From Quillaja saponaria (Eukaryota; Streptophyta; Magnoliopsida; Fabales; Quillajaceae), in contig CM055607.1 in the NCBI GenBank assembly GCA_029379385.1, positions 29,633,235 through 29,697,234 of the forward strand: a DNA stretch of 64,000 nucleotides. Direction: 5' to 3'. The notes under the pieces were generated by a model. That model made no database searches and had not been told where the DNA came from. It saw only the letters and a list, made by a program, of their open reading frames with translations. Within the stretch, counting starts at the first letter, position 1; each line of letters opens with the position of its first letter. Positions 34,923-46,236 of this stretch are shown one piece after another. The position numbers and the translations under genes are program-made.

Positions 34923-36416
34923 ATGGGCGAGGTTAGTTTCAATTTCAAGTCTCTCTCACCAACTCACTTTCTTTTCCACCCTGTTCAATCTATAATTCTT
35001 AAGCTTTTGTTTGTTTCATTTAACTTGTGGTAGCAGAAGCAGGATGTAAAGAATGAGACCGAAAAGAAACCCGATGCCGGTGCCAAGAAAGACGACAGCC
35101 CACCAACCGTCGTTTTGAAGATTGATATTCATTGTGAAGGATGCGCCAAAAAAATCAGACGAGCAGTCCGGCATTTGGAAGGTATACAAATATTAATTAA
35201 AAAATATATTGTATATAATTTGGATTGCAATAAATTATCCCACGGCGGAATAGAGCTATAACCGGCGGATTTGGTGGTGGTTGCAGGTGTGGAAGACGTG
35301 AAGACCGATATGTCCGCTAACAAACTTACTGTTATAGGTAGAGTGGACCCCACTAAGATCCAAGAGAAGCTGGCGGGGAAAACAAAGAAGAAGGTCGATC
35401 TTGTCTCTCCTCAGCCTAAGAAAGATGCCGGCGGTGATAAAAAGCCGGACGAGAAGTCGGAGAAAAAATCCGACGAGAAAAAAGCCGAAGATAAAAAACC
35501 AGAAGAGGTAATTAACAAATTACTACCTTAGCTTCACTCTTGCTAACATGAACCGAACTCAAATTTTTCGTTTCGGTAACTTATTTTTATATATTTAATT
35601 GTGGTGCTTCAGAGTACGGTGGCAATGAAGATTAGACTACATTGTGACGGTTGCATTTCAAAAATTCGGAAAATAATACAGAAAATAAAAGGTGCGCATA
35701 TATGGCATTAATTAATTTAATAATTAATAATTTATTAGAATTAATTAATTTAATTTGAGTGGTTAAATTTGAATTAAGATGATGCAAGCACCCACGGTTG
35801 GATTTAATTTAATCACCTGCTACGATTAGAAAAAAGAAATGGCGGTTCAGTGATTTGATTGGCTAACAAAAATCAGACTTGTTCTACAGGAGTTGAGTCG
35901 GTGAATCTAGACGGAGCAAAAGATTTAGTAACGGTGAAAGGAACGATGGACGGGAAAGAGCTGGTAGAGTATCTGAAAGAGAAGCTGAAGAGAAGTGTCG
36001 AAGTGGTCCCACCCAAGAAAGCGGAAGATAAGAAAGATAAAGACGGAGAGAAGAAAGAAAATAAAGAAGGTGGCGGCGAGAAAAAGAAAGAGGCTGATGG
36101 AAAACCAGCAGCCGCCGTTGGAGACGGTGGTAAAAAAGAGGAAGGTGGTGGTGCTAAGGTGGAAGTGAATAAGTTGGAGCACTATGGATACGCACCTCCT
36201 ACTTATTATTACGATGGACACGTGGCAGATCAAGCTAGCACTAGTTACGCAATGGAATATCATCCGGGATACGCAAATCAGGGTTATGTTAATCAAGGAT
36301 ACGTAAATCCTGGATATGTTAACCAGGGATATCCAGTGGAACATCCGTTTTACATGCGACCACAACCACCTCAGATTTTTAGCGATGAGAATCCAAATGC
36401 TTGTTCAGTGATGTGA
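34923..36416 (+). CDS. Heavy-metal-associated isoprenylated plant protein (HIPP), two HMA domains
   Basis: HIPPs are lipid-anchored metal-binding proteins linked to heavy-metal and stress responses. Exons 34923-34931, 35037-35181, 35287-35507, 35613-35691 and 35890-36416 join in phase to 981 nt, 326 residues. HMA 1 (about 27-93) has the metal site HCEGC (Cys-36, Cys-39). HMA 2 (about 128-192) has HCDGC (Cys-136, Cys-139). A Lys/Glu/Asp-rich linker follows each HMA. The C-terminal part is Tyr/Gly/Asn-rich with GYVNQ-type repeats. The chain ends in CSVM, a CaaX box for isoprenylation. The first exon is only nine bases (Met-Gly-Glu). Its start is supported by the TATA-like box upstream and by phase. 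Both HMA domains are cut by a phase-1 intron at the same glycine. Family assignment is firm. The metal bound and the membrane are not predictable from sequence alone. Confidence 0.93.
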
Positions 36417-37074
36417 GAGATCCAACGGTTGGCAAAAATTTAGTCCTAAATTCCACTGGTTGTAAATAATAAAAAATATATATATAATATAAATGAGGGA
36501 GAGAGGACGAGATTATAGGGAACTTTTATTTTGAAATTATTGTTTAGATTAGGAACGTACAGTTAAACCGTTGGACCGACGGCCGGCTGGCTGAATGATC
36601 TGGTCCAAAGGATAAGAACGATGCGTTTTGTTCTTTGTTACTTTATTATTTTCTTTTTTTTATATCATATTAATAATATAATATTTTCAGCTAAAGAAAG
36701 AAAATTAAATCTTCCGACAATTAACAATATATATAGAATGAATATATCTTGCATAAATTTAATTTGCAGTGAAAATATTACCGACAGAAACCTAACACAT
36801 AAAATTGTTGAACTTGTAGTGGTTAGTTTTGATCTTAAATATATATGCCATTTCCCACGCTTTATCATACATATTGGTGTTAGCTACTTTTCAGTCTAAT
36901 TTGTCCTTTTGTATTTTTGAAAATTTGTCTGTGCAGTTAGGGGCATAGTTCACCTAACAATTCGATTAGTAAATTAAATTTAAGTATTAATATACTGTTT
37001 TTTACTTTTTGAAAGAAACTAATAATTAAATAATATGCATTTTGGCAAATGCTGTTGACAAATAACAAAGGCAT
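36417..37074. other. HIPP 3' flank
   Basis: The 3' untranslated region of the HIPP gene and AT-rich intergenic DNA. The frames at 36621-36899 (+) and 36665-36868 (-) are low in coding character and match no family. Confidence 0.45.
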
Positions 37075-37690
37075 GCACAGTGGCTAAGGCTTGCTGTTGT
37101 TGAAAGTTAATCTCATCCTACGTTATGCAGTGTGCCTCTCTTCCTACCTCCACTTACAAAGACATTGATAAGTTTAACAGTAACTTTATTTGGGAAAGCA
37201 ATGTCTCAAATAAGCATATCCATCTCGTGAGTTTGAAGAAAGTCACTAGAAAAAAGAGGTTTGATGGTATTGGTTTAAAAAGTTGAAGTGGAGAAACAAA
37301 TCTCTTCTTCCAAATGGTTCTTTTTCTAAAAGCTCTGCTTTTGACTTGGAATCCAACTCTCCTCTGACCAACTCGATGGTTGATGGTGGTTATGGAAAAC
37401 ATTTCGAAATCCATTATTGCCAAAGGCTTCAAAGTTTCATTTTACTGAAAAATCTGTTACCCGTAAACCAGTTAGAGTTAGCATGGATATCCGTTGTTAT
37501 CCTCTACCGCCAAACTAATATAAATTATAAATACAGATTGCTGGACTTTGGCAATTTATGTATGATCAGTTCACTGGATCTCATCCGAGATGAAAATGGG
37601 AATATATCGATTTCAGTATTTTCTAGGAAAGTGGCCTGGATTAGGTTCGATAACGTTAGGCTAAGTTATGGTAACTTATTTAGAAGTTGA
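37075..37690 (+). mobile_element. LINE fragment (end of reverse transcriptase, zf-RVT, RNase H)
   Basis: The text YVMQCASLPTSTYKDIDKF and FIWESNVSNKHIHLVSLKKV is the segment after the LINE polymerase core (family form AMQTxxLP, FLWG, HLVxW). Next comes LLPNGSFSKSSAFDLES (family form xGxFSVKSAY), and near 37570 LIRDENGNISISVFSRK, the start of the RNase H-like domain (family form LIRDxxGxWxxGFSRKIG). The order is right for one element on the plus strand, with stops and frame changes between pieces. No 5' part or A tail was seen. Confidence 0.65.
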
Positions 37691-37699
37691 AAATTGAAG

Positions 37700-38793
37700 A
37701 TGGTTTGTCTTTTGTACAATTGATTTATGAGGAAACATATTCAAACTCTGATCACTCATGGGTGCATGATCTCTAGGTGTTGAGTTTTGTATAAATATTT
37801 CAATTTACAAATTTTAGACGCATATTTCAAAAAAGATCGTTTGGGCATATATGGGTTAGCAAAATATGAATCTAGTTTAAATATGTGCTATATTATTTGT
37901 AAGAATTTTTTGATAGGTGTCTAAAAAATTTAATAAATATTATTTTCAAAAATTAAAATTTTCTAAAAATAATAATTAATATATTAAATAATACTTAAAT
38001 CACAATCTATAATAAATGATATAATTTTTTATTTATAAAATTTTAACATGTACCCTTAGGATATTTTATAAAAAAAAAAAAAAAAAAATCTTACATTTAA
38101 TAATGGTCCACATTTTACTGGTCATATTTGTCATTCCCATCTATGAAAATTAGCTTCACACATTTAATTTGTATAAGTCTAACTAATTGTAATGCAATCC
38201 TATTTTATCAAAACAATAACTAAATAAATAAGTAAAGTTACTAGTCGGTACAGGTTTGATAGCATATGTAGTACAAGTACTGCAAGCTCATCGTTTTGTG
38301 GAACACCAGACCAACAACAACAGCATCAAAGGCCCCACAGTCACCAACCAGCTGCAGGCCAACCAAAGATAAAGTGAGAAACAATTTTCCTACTAACGAA
38401 ACTCTAACAATTTTAGTTATCATTGTAATTGTGTGAATAATATTTTTAATAATTAATGTTTAATTTTGAGCATCTCCATGGAGTCCCTCACACTGTCTTG
38501 AGATGTGAAATTAAAAATAGAAGAAACTATTTTCTTGTATTTTATTGAAATTGTATGAATTTTGTAATTTTTAAAATCTATATAAACAACTATTATATTT
38601 ACATAATAATTAATATCATATTTAATAACAAAATAAACACATACAGTATCGTTTGGCACATCATAAAAGAAAAATAAAATAATATAAGAATATCTATTTG
38701 ACTTTTATACAAATTTGATAGTAACATGATAATATAGACTTACATTATTAACTTTTCTTATACCATGTTTAATAATATAAATGATAACATATT
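37700..38793. other. Intergenic, nothing recognised
   Basis: AT-rich, with an A run of about 20 near 38070. No gene or named element was recognised between the LINE fragment and the Copia target site. Confidence 0.5.
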
Positions 38794-38798
38794 AACTT

Positions 38799-39004
38799 TG
38801 TTGAATATAAGAATAATGTATATTCAGATAATTTTAAATGTACAAGAGGGAGCCTCTATTTATAGGCTAACAGTGTTTAACCTAACATAGTGAACCTAGA
38901 CTAAATATCAACCAAATACGTAATAGAAATTAAACAGAAATAAGGAAACTATAAATAATGAAATTTGACCCACTAATTAAGCTATCTATATTTACACTCT
39001 AACA
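38799..39004 (-). repeat. 3' LTR of the Copia element
   Basis: 206 bp, TG...CA on the minus strand. It is longer than the 5' LTR by small indels, for example TAAACAGAAATAAGG and CTATAAATAATG segments absent from the partner, and by an extension near 38802-38830. Confidence 0.85.
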
Positions 39005-39011
39005 CTCCCCC

Positions 39012-39781
39012 TCAAGCTGGAGTATAAAGATTATATGTTCCAAGCTTGTTGCATAGATATCGCAATCGGTTTCTTGTCAAAGATTTTGTGAATAAGTCTG
39101 CTAACTGATATTCTGATTTTGCATCTGTAGTCTTGATTGTATTATCCATAAGCTTCTCATGAACGAAATGACAGTCAACTTCTATATATTTTGTTCGTTC
39201 ATGAAAGACTGGATTTGATGCAATATGTAATGCAGTTTGATTATCACATACTAACTTCATAGGCTGTTAGTGCTGAAATCCAAGTTCGTCTAATAGATTT
39301 TTCAGCCAAACTAACTCAACAGTGGTATGAGTCATTGGCCCTATATTCAGATTCAGCACTGGATCTTGCAACAACAGTCTGCTTTTTGCTTTTCCATGAA
39401 ACAAGAATTCCACCCAGAAATATACAGTATCCTGTAGTAGATATTCTGTCAAATTGAGAGCCTGCCCAATCAGCATCGCTATAACATTAAACTAGGAGTA
39501 GAATTATGTTTATGGACTAATGTATGACCACGACCATGTCCTTGAACTAGAATGTGCCCATGATTCTTATATAATAATTCATTTCCGGGTGCAGTTTTAA
39601 GGTATCTTAGGATACAAATAATAGCATTCCAATGAGATGTTCGAGGCTGAGAAAGAAATTGGCTAACCATACTAGTTGCAAAAGCATTATCTGGTCTAGT
39701 GACTATGAGATAATTCAGTTTACCAACAAGACGTCTATGTTGCTCAGGATTAGTCAGTAAGCTCCCTCTCATCTGGTACAA
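39012..39781 (-). pseudogene. Copia RNase H region, frameshifted
   Basis: Three frames cover the end of pol. 39781-39479 has RRLVGKLNYL and ICILRYLKTAPG. 39476-39267 carries the RNase H core, with the [13 protein letters not shown] region partly out of frame and VWLKNLLDELG. 39260-39012 has [20 protein letters not shown] and ADLFTKSL. This is the usual Copia order. Single-base shifts break it near 39480 and 39265. Confidence 0.85.
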
Positions 39782-39789
39782 GTTTAGTA

Positions 39790-40284
39790 TTAGGATCCAT
39801 AGGAGTATCTACAGGTTTGGAATTCCAACATACCTATATCACTCAAGACATCCAGACAATACTTTCTTTGAGAAAGGCAAATACCTAATTGTGATCTTGT
39901 AACCTCAATCCCTAAAAAGTATTTTAGTTGTCCTAAGTCTTTAGTTTGAAACTTAGACTGTAGGAATGATTTCAATTGTTGAATCTCATGATTATCATCA
40001 CCTGTAATCACAATATCATCCACATACACAATTAAAAGAATTATACCATTAAGTGTATGTTTATAGAAAACTGAGTGATCAACAGTACACCTCTGAAGGC
40101 TAAAACTAAGAACAACTTCACTGAATCTACCAAACCAAGCTCTAAAAGATTGCTTTAAGCCATATAGAGATTTTTTCAATTGACACACCATACCGGACTT
40201 CCCCTGAACAACAAAACTAAGTAGTTGCGCCATAAAAACTTCTTCATCAAGGTCACCATGTAAGAAAGCATTTTTGATGTCCAA
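39790..40284 (-). pseudogene. Copia reverse transcriptase domain
   Basis: Open for 164 codons: DIKNAFLHGDLDEEVFMAQ at the start, LKKSLYGLKQSFRAWF, then the catalytic IVYVDDIVITGDD and LGQLKYFLGIEV. The polymerase aspartates (the first in DIKNAFLHG and the YVDD pair) are intact, but the domain is severed from integrase by a frameshift near 40400. Family form near the start is LKQSPRAW; here Pro is Phe. Confidence 0.9.
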
Positions 40285-40375
40285 TTGATAGAGTGGCCAA
40301 TCAAAAATAGCAGCTAGAGATATAAATACCCTAACAGATGTAATTTTAGCGACGGGAGAGAAAGTTTCTGAATAA

Positions 40376-41551
40376 TCAATACCATAGACCTGAGTGTAGC
40401 CTTTTTGCTACCAATCTAACCTTTAATCGATCAACAGAACCATCAGGATAAACTTTTACGGTGTATACTAATTTACATCCAACAATGGATTTTCCAGAAG
40501 GTAAAGAAACCAGTTCCCAAGTACCATTAGTATGTAAGGCATTCATTTGATCAACAATGGCCTGCCGCCACCCGGAATAAGCAAGAGCATCACTGGTGGA
40601 CTTTGGAACAGAAATAGAAGACAAAGAGGATACAAATGCATAATAGGGTGAAGATAAACGATGATAACTCAAAAAAGTATAAATTGGATAAGGATTACGA
40701 GTTGAACGAGTACCCCTTCTTAAAATAGGTGGTGAAGCAGGATCCGAGGCATAGAAAAGTGTTGGTACAGAAGGTAAGTCATCAGGTACATCAACAGTGT
40801 CTGCTAGAAGATCAGGTAGTGGCGCAGATGATGCATGGTCATTTGGTCCAAGATAAGGAACCGGAAGAGTCTCAAAGATAGAAGGTGACTCGGGAATAGT
40901 TGAGGGAAAGAATGAAGATTCCTCAAAAAATGTAACATCAGGGGAGATAAAATAACGATTCTTATCAGGACAGTAACATTTATACCCTTTTTGAAGTCGA
41001 GAATAACCCAAGAAGATGCACTTAATTGATTTGGAAGAGGGTTTATCATGTCCAGGTGTTAGATCTTGAACAAAACAGATGCAACCAAAGATACGAAGCG
41101 GAAGTGAATATAAGGGATGATTAGGAAAGATGATAGAATATGAAATTTTGTTATGCAATGTAGAAGATGGCATGCGATTAATAAGGTAGCATGTAGTAAG
41201 TACAACATCACCCCAAAACCGAAGTGGAACATGACCATGAAGTAACAAAGTGCGACCTGATTCAATTAAATGTCTGTTTTTGCGCTCAGCAACTCTATTT
41301 TGTTGAGGGGTGTGAGAACAAGATGATTGATGCATCATACCTTGAGATGTCATAAAATACTGAAATGATGCAGAAAAATATTCACGTGCATTATCATTAC
41401 GCAAAATAAGAATAGAAACACCAAATTGTGTTTTAATTTCAGCACAAAACTGTTGGAATATAGAAAATAACTCATAACGATTTTTCATTAAAAATAACCA
41501 TGTGCAACGAGAATAATCATCAATAAAGGTTACGAAATACTGAAATCCCAA
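40376..41551 (-). pseudogene. Copia integrase and pol linker
   Basis: 391 codons: FVTFIDDYSRCTWLF and ILRNDNAREY give the first two catalytic Asp residues, and HTPQQNRVAERKNRHLIE gives the Glu. LGYSRLQKGYKCYCPD and YFISPDVTFFEE follow, then a variable linker and WRQAIVDQMNALHTNGTWELV leading to reverse transcriptase. The upstream zinc-binding segment (LGHPSLSKLQKIVPRLS, NCESC) lies in the same reading direction but is cut by a stop near 41662. Confidence 0.9.
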
Positions 41552-41827
41552 AAATGAACTAACACGACTAGGACCCCAAACATCAGTATGAACAAGATGA
41601 AATAGAGATTCTGCTCTAAAACAACTATGCTTTGGAAACGAAGCACGTGTGTGCTTGCCAAGTTAACATGATTCACAATTTAAAGATGACAGAGATGACA
41701 AACGAGGAACTATCTTCTGAAGCTTAGATAGACTAGGATGACCCAATTGATTGTGAATGAGAATAGGTGATACATCTGTAGAGCAAGCCACTAAAGATGT
41801 AGGTAGTGTGGTAAGATGGCAGAGGCC

Positions 41828-42493
41828 CTATGACTCACACCTTGTGCCAATCGTTCGTCCCGTACGTCGGTCCTGTATAGTAAAAGAATTATCAATGAAA
41901 GTAACAAAACAATTAAGAAAACGAGTCAATTGACTAATAGAAATCAGATTGAATGAACATTCAGGGACATAAAGCACAGATTCTAAAGGCAAAGAAGATA
42001 ATGGTGTAGCTTGACCTATACCTTTAGCAATGGTTGTGGAGCCATTAGCTATAGTGACAGTGAAAAGTAATGATGGATTACTAATACTAGAAAAAAGTTT
42101 TGGATTACCATATATATGATCAGAGGCACCAAAATCAAGAATCCAAGTGTCAGAAGGGGAAGGGGTCTGAGAGAGGCAAGCGACAGAATTACCATGAGAA
42201 AATTGCTTGGTAGGTTGATACTGTAGGAACTTATCATATTCAGTAGATGATAATGAGACATTAATAAGCTTGTCTTTAGATGGTGAAACTTCAAGTGAAT
42301 TGACTGATTGAACAATGTTAGATGCAGTAATAACAGGGGATCCAGAAAACACCGAGATAAAAGTACTAAGTTTTGACATACCGATTTCAGATTTTTCAGA
42401 TATAGACATACCGATGAACAGTACCCCCGATGAACAATAATCGTACTGTTGGAAGGAAACGCAGTAATAGAGAGACAAGCTGGAAAGAAACAC
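41828..42493 (-). pseudogene. Copia protease region with gag lost
   Basis: Starts soon after the primer site and passes within about 70 codons into LSSTEYDKFLQYQPTKQ, the linker before protease. WILDFGASDHIYG is the protease active-site region, with Phe where Ser/Thr is normal. ESVLYVPECSFNLISI and DRRTGRTIG follow. A complete element of this type has roughly 250-300 gag codons with a zinc knuckle before this point; they are absent. A 27-bp leader segment, AAAAACTCTAATTTTTATTT and on, is doubled at 42490-42550. Confidence 0.85.
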
Positions 42494-42569
42494 AGCGAAA
42501 AATAAAAATTAGAGTTTTTTTCAGCGAAAAATAAAAATTAGAGTTTTTTCTCCCTAAGCTCTGATACCA

Positions 42570-42723
42570 TGAAGAATGTATAAATGTACAAGAGGGAGCC
42601 TCTATTTATAGGCTAAAGTGTTTAACCTAACATAGTGAACCTAGACTAAATATCAACCAAATATGTAATAGAAATAAGGAAATTTGACCCACTAATTAAG
42701 CTGCCTATATTTACACTCTAACA
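42570..42723 (-). repeat. 5' LTR of the Copia element
   Basis: 154 bp, TGTTAGAGTG to CATTCTTCA on the minus strand. The primer-binding site abuts its inner end. It contains TATAAATAG near 42602-42610 (read on minus CCTATAAATAGAGG), a likely promoter TATA box. Confidence 0.88.
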
Positions 42724-42728
42724 AACTT

Positions 42729-43465
42729 CAATAATAATTAATAAAAATTATGGGCTAAAAAATAATTTTTATCAATATTTATCTCTTAATTTTATCAAGA
42801 ATGTTTATCTAAAAATATGTGTAGATAATATTATGTATTTATGAATTGGCAAGAAATCATTCATCATACTTTTGTCTCCTTCATCATATTTTTGAGTTTA
42901 GAATAACTAAAAAATATAATTTCTTAAGCTTAAAATTACATAATAACAACATAAATAAATTTAATAACAACTAAAAATACTACAAGTTTAGTATTTTCCA
43001 CGAGATTAATAATTAGTTTAAGTAAAATATTTCACTTAGTTATACGTTCGTTACTTGGTCAATTATCAATTAAACCTATATCAAGCATGCAAAAGAGAAA
43101 CTTTATTTTTAAATGATTAAAAAGAGAACGAATTATTGAATAGACAAATTAAGAAATGTTATTATGAAGGAAAATATATTTATATATCAAGAGTAAACTT
43201 ATTGAAAAAAATACATCATATATGTATTTTTTATTTATTTATAATTTTGGGAAAAAACTAATTTTTGGCCAAAACAAAAATAACATCAAATTGATATTTG
43301 ATGCCCTTTCTAATAAATTTTATAAAATATTATCAGTAAGTATTATTTTATCAAACACCAATACTTTTAATAAATTATTTCATAGATATAAGTAATTCTT
43401 ACAATATAATATGCATAGCTTATAACATTATTTAAAACTCAATTATCTATTTATCTATATTATAC
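42729..43465. other. Intergenic, nothing recognised
   Basis: AT-rich DNA between the Copia target site and the next MITE. No gene, tRNA or known repeat was recognised. Confidence 0.5.
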
Positions 43466-45673
43466 TAATGCTTGGTTTGGTAATGCTCTTTTGGAGGGTG
43501 TCACACCCCTCATGGAGGCATGACTGGCCGGAGGAATGGTAACCAAACCTCCGTAACCCTGACTCAAATAAATGAATGACCATGACTCTTGACTCACCAA
43601 TGAATACAACCAAGAAATTATACAGACAAAAGTTAACATTAAAAGTTTGTTGATTACAACAAATCACAACTTACTGAAAATTTCGGCAGAGGTCCCTTAC
43701 AATATGGAACATGCCTTAAAATACAATCTTATAAACTCTTTTTATTACTCAATATAATACAAAGACCATAAGGAGCTCTACTTCGTTCACATCATCAACA
43801 AAACAAATACTAGAATATTACATCATACCACATTTGACACCCACAGTTCTAATGTGACTGCAAACTTTTATCATTGACTCCAAGTATGAGATTCCTAGAC
43901 ATACATTGTCGTCAAATTCTTAGCAAAACCTCGTATTAGATATTAACTTCTTTTTGAGGTCCTGCTACTAAAAAGAATATAACCACAGGAAATGGGTGAG
44001 TCCTACGGACTCCGTGAGTGGAAAATCGTACTCAAAGTACTAACATCACACAACATAAGCATATATCATATGTAATAACATTGCGTAACATTATTCATAT
44101 CTTAATTCACATAGCATGTATACATTGTAACGATCATAAATTCACAATTTACGTGATATACAAATCACAAATTTATCAGAGCAATGATATCAAACAAAGC
44201 AACCAAAGGGCCAACAAGTAACACAGCCCCGCATAACATTATCACCCCCTACCGGGCATTTACGGGCCCGCACAACAAATTAATCTCTGTACACAATCTA
44301 TCCCACCGGGGCTGAGCACTCAATTTGAAAAAAACATTTATCAGAATCAGAATTATTCATGATTTTAAAATCATGGTATCCTATGTGCACCTGGACTTTT
44401 AATTTCAGAAATGAAAATCATTTTCCAGAAAATGTTCATGGCCCTTATCAATCACAATCAATGTCAAACAAAGCAACTAATATCAAACAAACATAATTCA
44501 AATAAATTACTAAAATATTTTACTTGCTTACTTTCCATATATCACTCATATTCAAATAAACATTTAATCACACATACTAATCTAGCCCCTAAAGGCAGCA
44601 ATTAATCACTCACATGTAACCGATTCCACTCGTCTTATCAGGTCCACATTAGAATAAGGAGTTTGGCTATTAAACATCCTAACTTGGAGCTATTAAAACC
44701 ACGCCTTTAACACAATGCCCCCACACCCATGAATTGTTTGGAAACGTGAATCCAGTTGCTACCATAAAACCTGACAGCTTCATCCCTCTACACTGCCAAA
44801 ACCAGAAGGTATCCTACTTGGTTGCAAGGGCGGACAACAGCTAGAGATTTTTGGAGCTTGCATAGGCAATGAACATGGCAAAAAGTAGAGGCAAGTTAGC
44901 TATTATGGAGGTGACTGTCATGAAGGGGTACACGGCCACAGCAAGGGAAAGCAAGAACAAGGAAGCTCAGGTGAAAACATAGCACTGCTGGAGGAGTTAG
45001 CTGCTGTAAGGGAAAGACTTTATGGTTCAGTAAAAGAATGACAGTGAAGGAAAGAAAAGGAGTTCGGTCACAGCCAGCTGAGTTTGGGTGCCCTAAAATT
45101 GTGAACACTTCATGGCCAGCAAAGAGGGACCGGAAGACAATCAGAACAGGGCATGACTCAAGGCTTATCAGCTGCTTGTTGATGGTTTTTACCCAAAACA
45201 GAAACGGTAAAGTCCTCGGCTAGAAGAAAAAATAAAACCAAGTCCATCCCTTAACATAAGTAGCGAAGATGTGAGATTCACTACTGCAGAGAGAGTTCCA
45301 CGACCAAGAACAAGGAGGAAGGAACTAGATGCCGCTCGAAAATGAAAATAGAGAAAGGAATGAAAAACTAAGTCGGTTCCAAAAAGATACAAGAATAAAA
45401 GGCGGTGGAGCAGGAAATAAAAAAATACGGCCACAAAGAAACAAAACAAAACTTAATGATAAAATACTATATTATAGTGCACATATGGTGAATTGTGGCT
45501 CCAATTTACCTATAGTTATATATATATACACTCAATTATTATTTTATAACTCATTATATTCATAACATATTTTACTTACTAATACACTTTAAATAAAATG
45601 AATTTCAAGTCCAAATAAATCCATAATATAATAAAAATACATTTTTTCCAAATTGTATACGTATGTATGTGGG

Positions 45674-45708
<35 letters not shown>

Positions 45709-46236
45709 TTGTATTTGTATTTGTTCACTTTAAACCTTAATTAGCCTTCAAATTTTATTTACCGAGTCAAGCAAGTTACATACGAATATTCTAGAACATA
45801 TATTAAATTATCGGGGTATCACAGAGGGTGCTTATACTTATGAATAGTATAAGTTAATTTTTTTATATTTGGTAATAAAAAAAGTTTGGTACTTCTGCTT
45901 TGTGTTTTTAAAAGCACCTCAAGATATGCTTTCAAAAGGTTAAAAGATTAATATAATCTCAATTTTTAATGAAAATTCATATTTATCCTTTTATTAATTA
46001 ATACAATAGGTTAATTATCACTCTTTTTATTATCAACATATATTTTAGTCAATTTAAATCTTTTCAGCAGCTTTACAATAAATTTATCAAACACTAATTT
46101 GTGACTTCTACTTATTGAGAGCAGCATTTGCATTATTTTACGAAACACTATAATTGTAACTTTTTAAATAGCTCTAAGAAATCCATGAGAGCACAACATC
46201 TCTAAAAAAATCATAGCATTACTAAACCAAGCCTAA
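43466..46236. mobile_element. Tourist-like MITE split by a solo LTR
   Basis: Left end 43469-43498 (TGCTTGGTTTGGTAATGCTC) and right body 45829-46233 (ending AGCATTACTAAACCAAGCC) are flanked by TAA (43466-43468 and 46234-46236). Without the insert and one copy of its target duplication the MITE is about 435 bp. It is the reverse-oriented homologue of the 442-bp copy at 23625-24066: GAGGGTGCTTAT at the junction matches the family's AGAGTGCTTATG. Confidence 0.8.
43499..45823. mobile_element. Solo LTR of a long-LTR (probably Ty3/Gypsy) retrotransposon, 2325 bp
   Basis: Begins TGTCACACCCCTCATGG and ends TTATCGGGGTATCACA, so TG...CA with extended inverted ends (TGTCACACCCC, complement of the GGGGTATCACA end with one change). 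It is flanked by the 5-bp target duplication GAGGG (43494-43498 and 45824-45828). There is no primer site, polypurine tract or pol sequence inside, so recombination between two LTRs has removed the body. GGTGAGTCCTACGGACTCCGTGAG near 43995 is the kind of text seen in long plant Gypsy LTRs; superfamily assignment is inference. The open frames within are chance. A (TA)n tract lies near 45685-45710. Confidence 0.8.

Larger units (their letters stand above)
38794..42728 (-). mobile_element. Ty1/Copia retrotransposon with both LTRs, defective
   Basis: The element spans 38799-42723 and is flanked by the 5-bp target duplication AACTT (38794-38798 and 42724-42728). The 5' LTR is 42723-42570 and the 3' LTR 39004-38799; both begin TGTTAGAGTGTAAATATAG. 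The primer-binding site is TGGTATCAGAGC (42569-42558). The polypurine tract, TTGAGGGGGAG, ends at 39005. Internal order on the minus strand: short N-terminal piece and protease region (42493-41828), integrase (41551 leftward), reverse transcriptase with YVDD (40284-39790), RNase H (39781-39012). Reading frames are broken by a stop near 41662 and frameshifts near 40400, 39785 and 39480. The nucleocapsid/gag region is missing. Protease reads DFGASDH where D(S/T)GA is usual. It cannot be autonomous. Confidence 0.93.

Noticed and set aside
35925..36365. A 146-residue open frame antisense to the last HIPP exon
   Set aside because: It mirrors the well-supported HIPP coding frame; hydrophobic text comes from the complement of Lys/Glu codons.
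37283..37690. A 135-residue host gene
   Set aside because: Its text fits the zinc-binding and RNase H regions of a LINE that begins just upstream.
44018..45565. Several open frames between 44.0 and 45.6 kb as genes
   Set aside because: They all lie within the TG...CA solo LTR bounded by GAGGG duplications and match no family.
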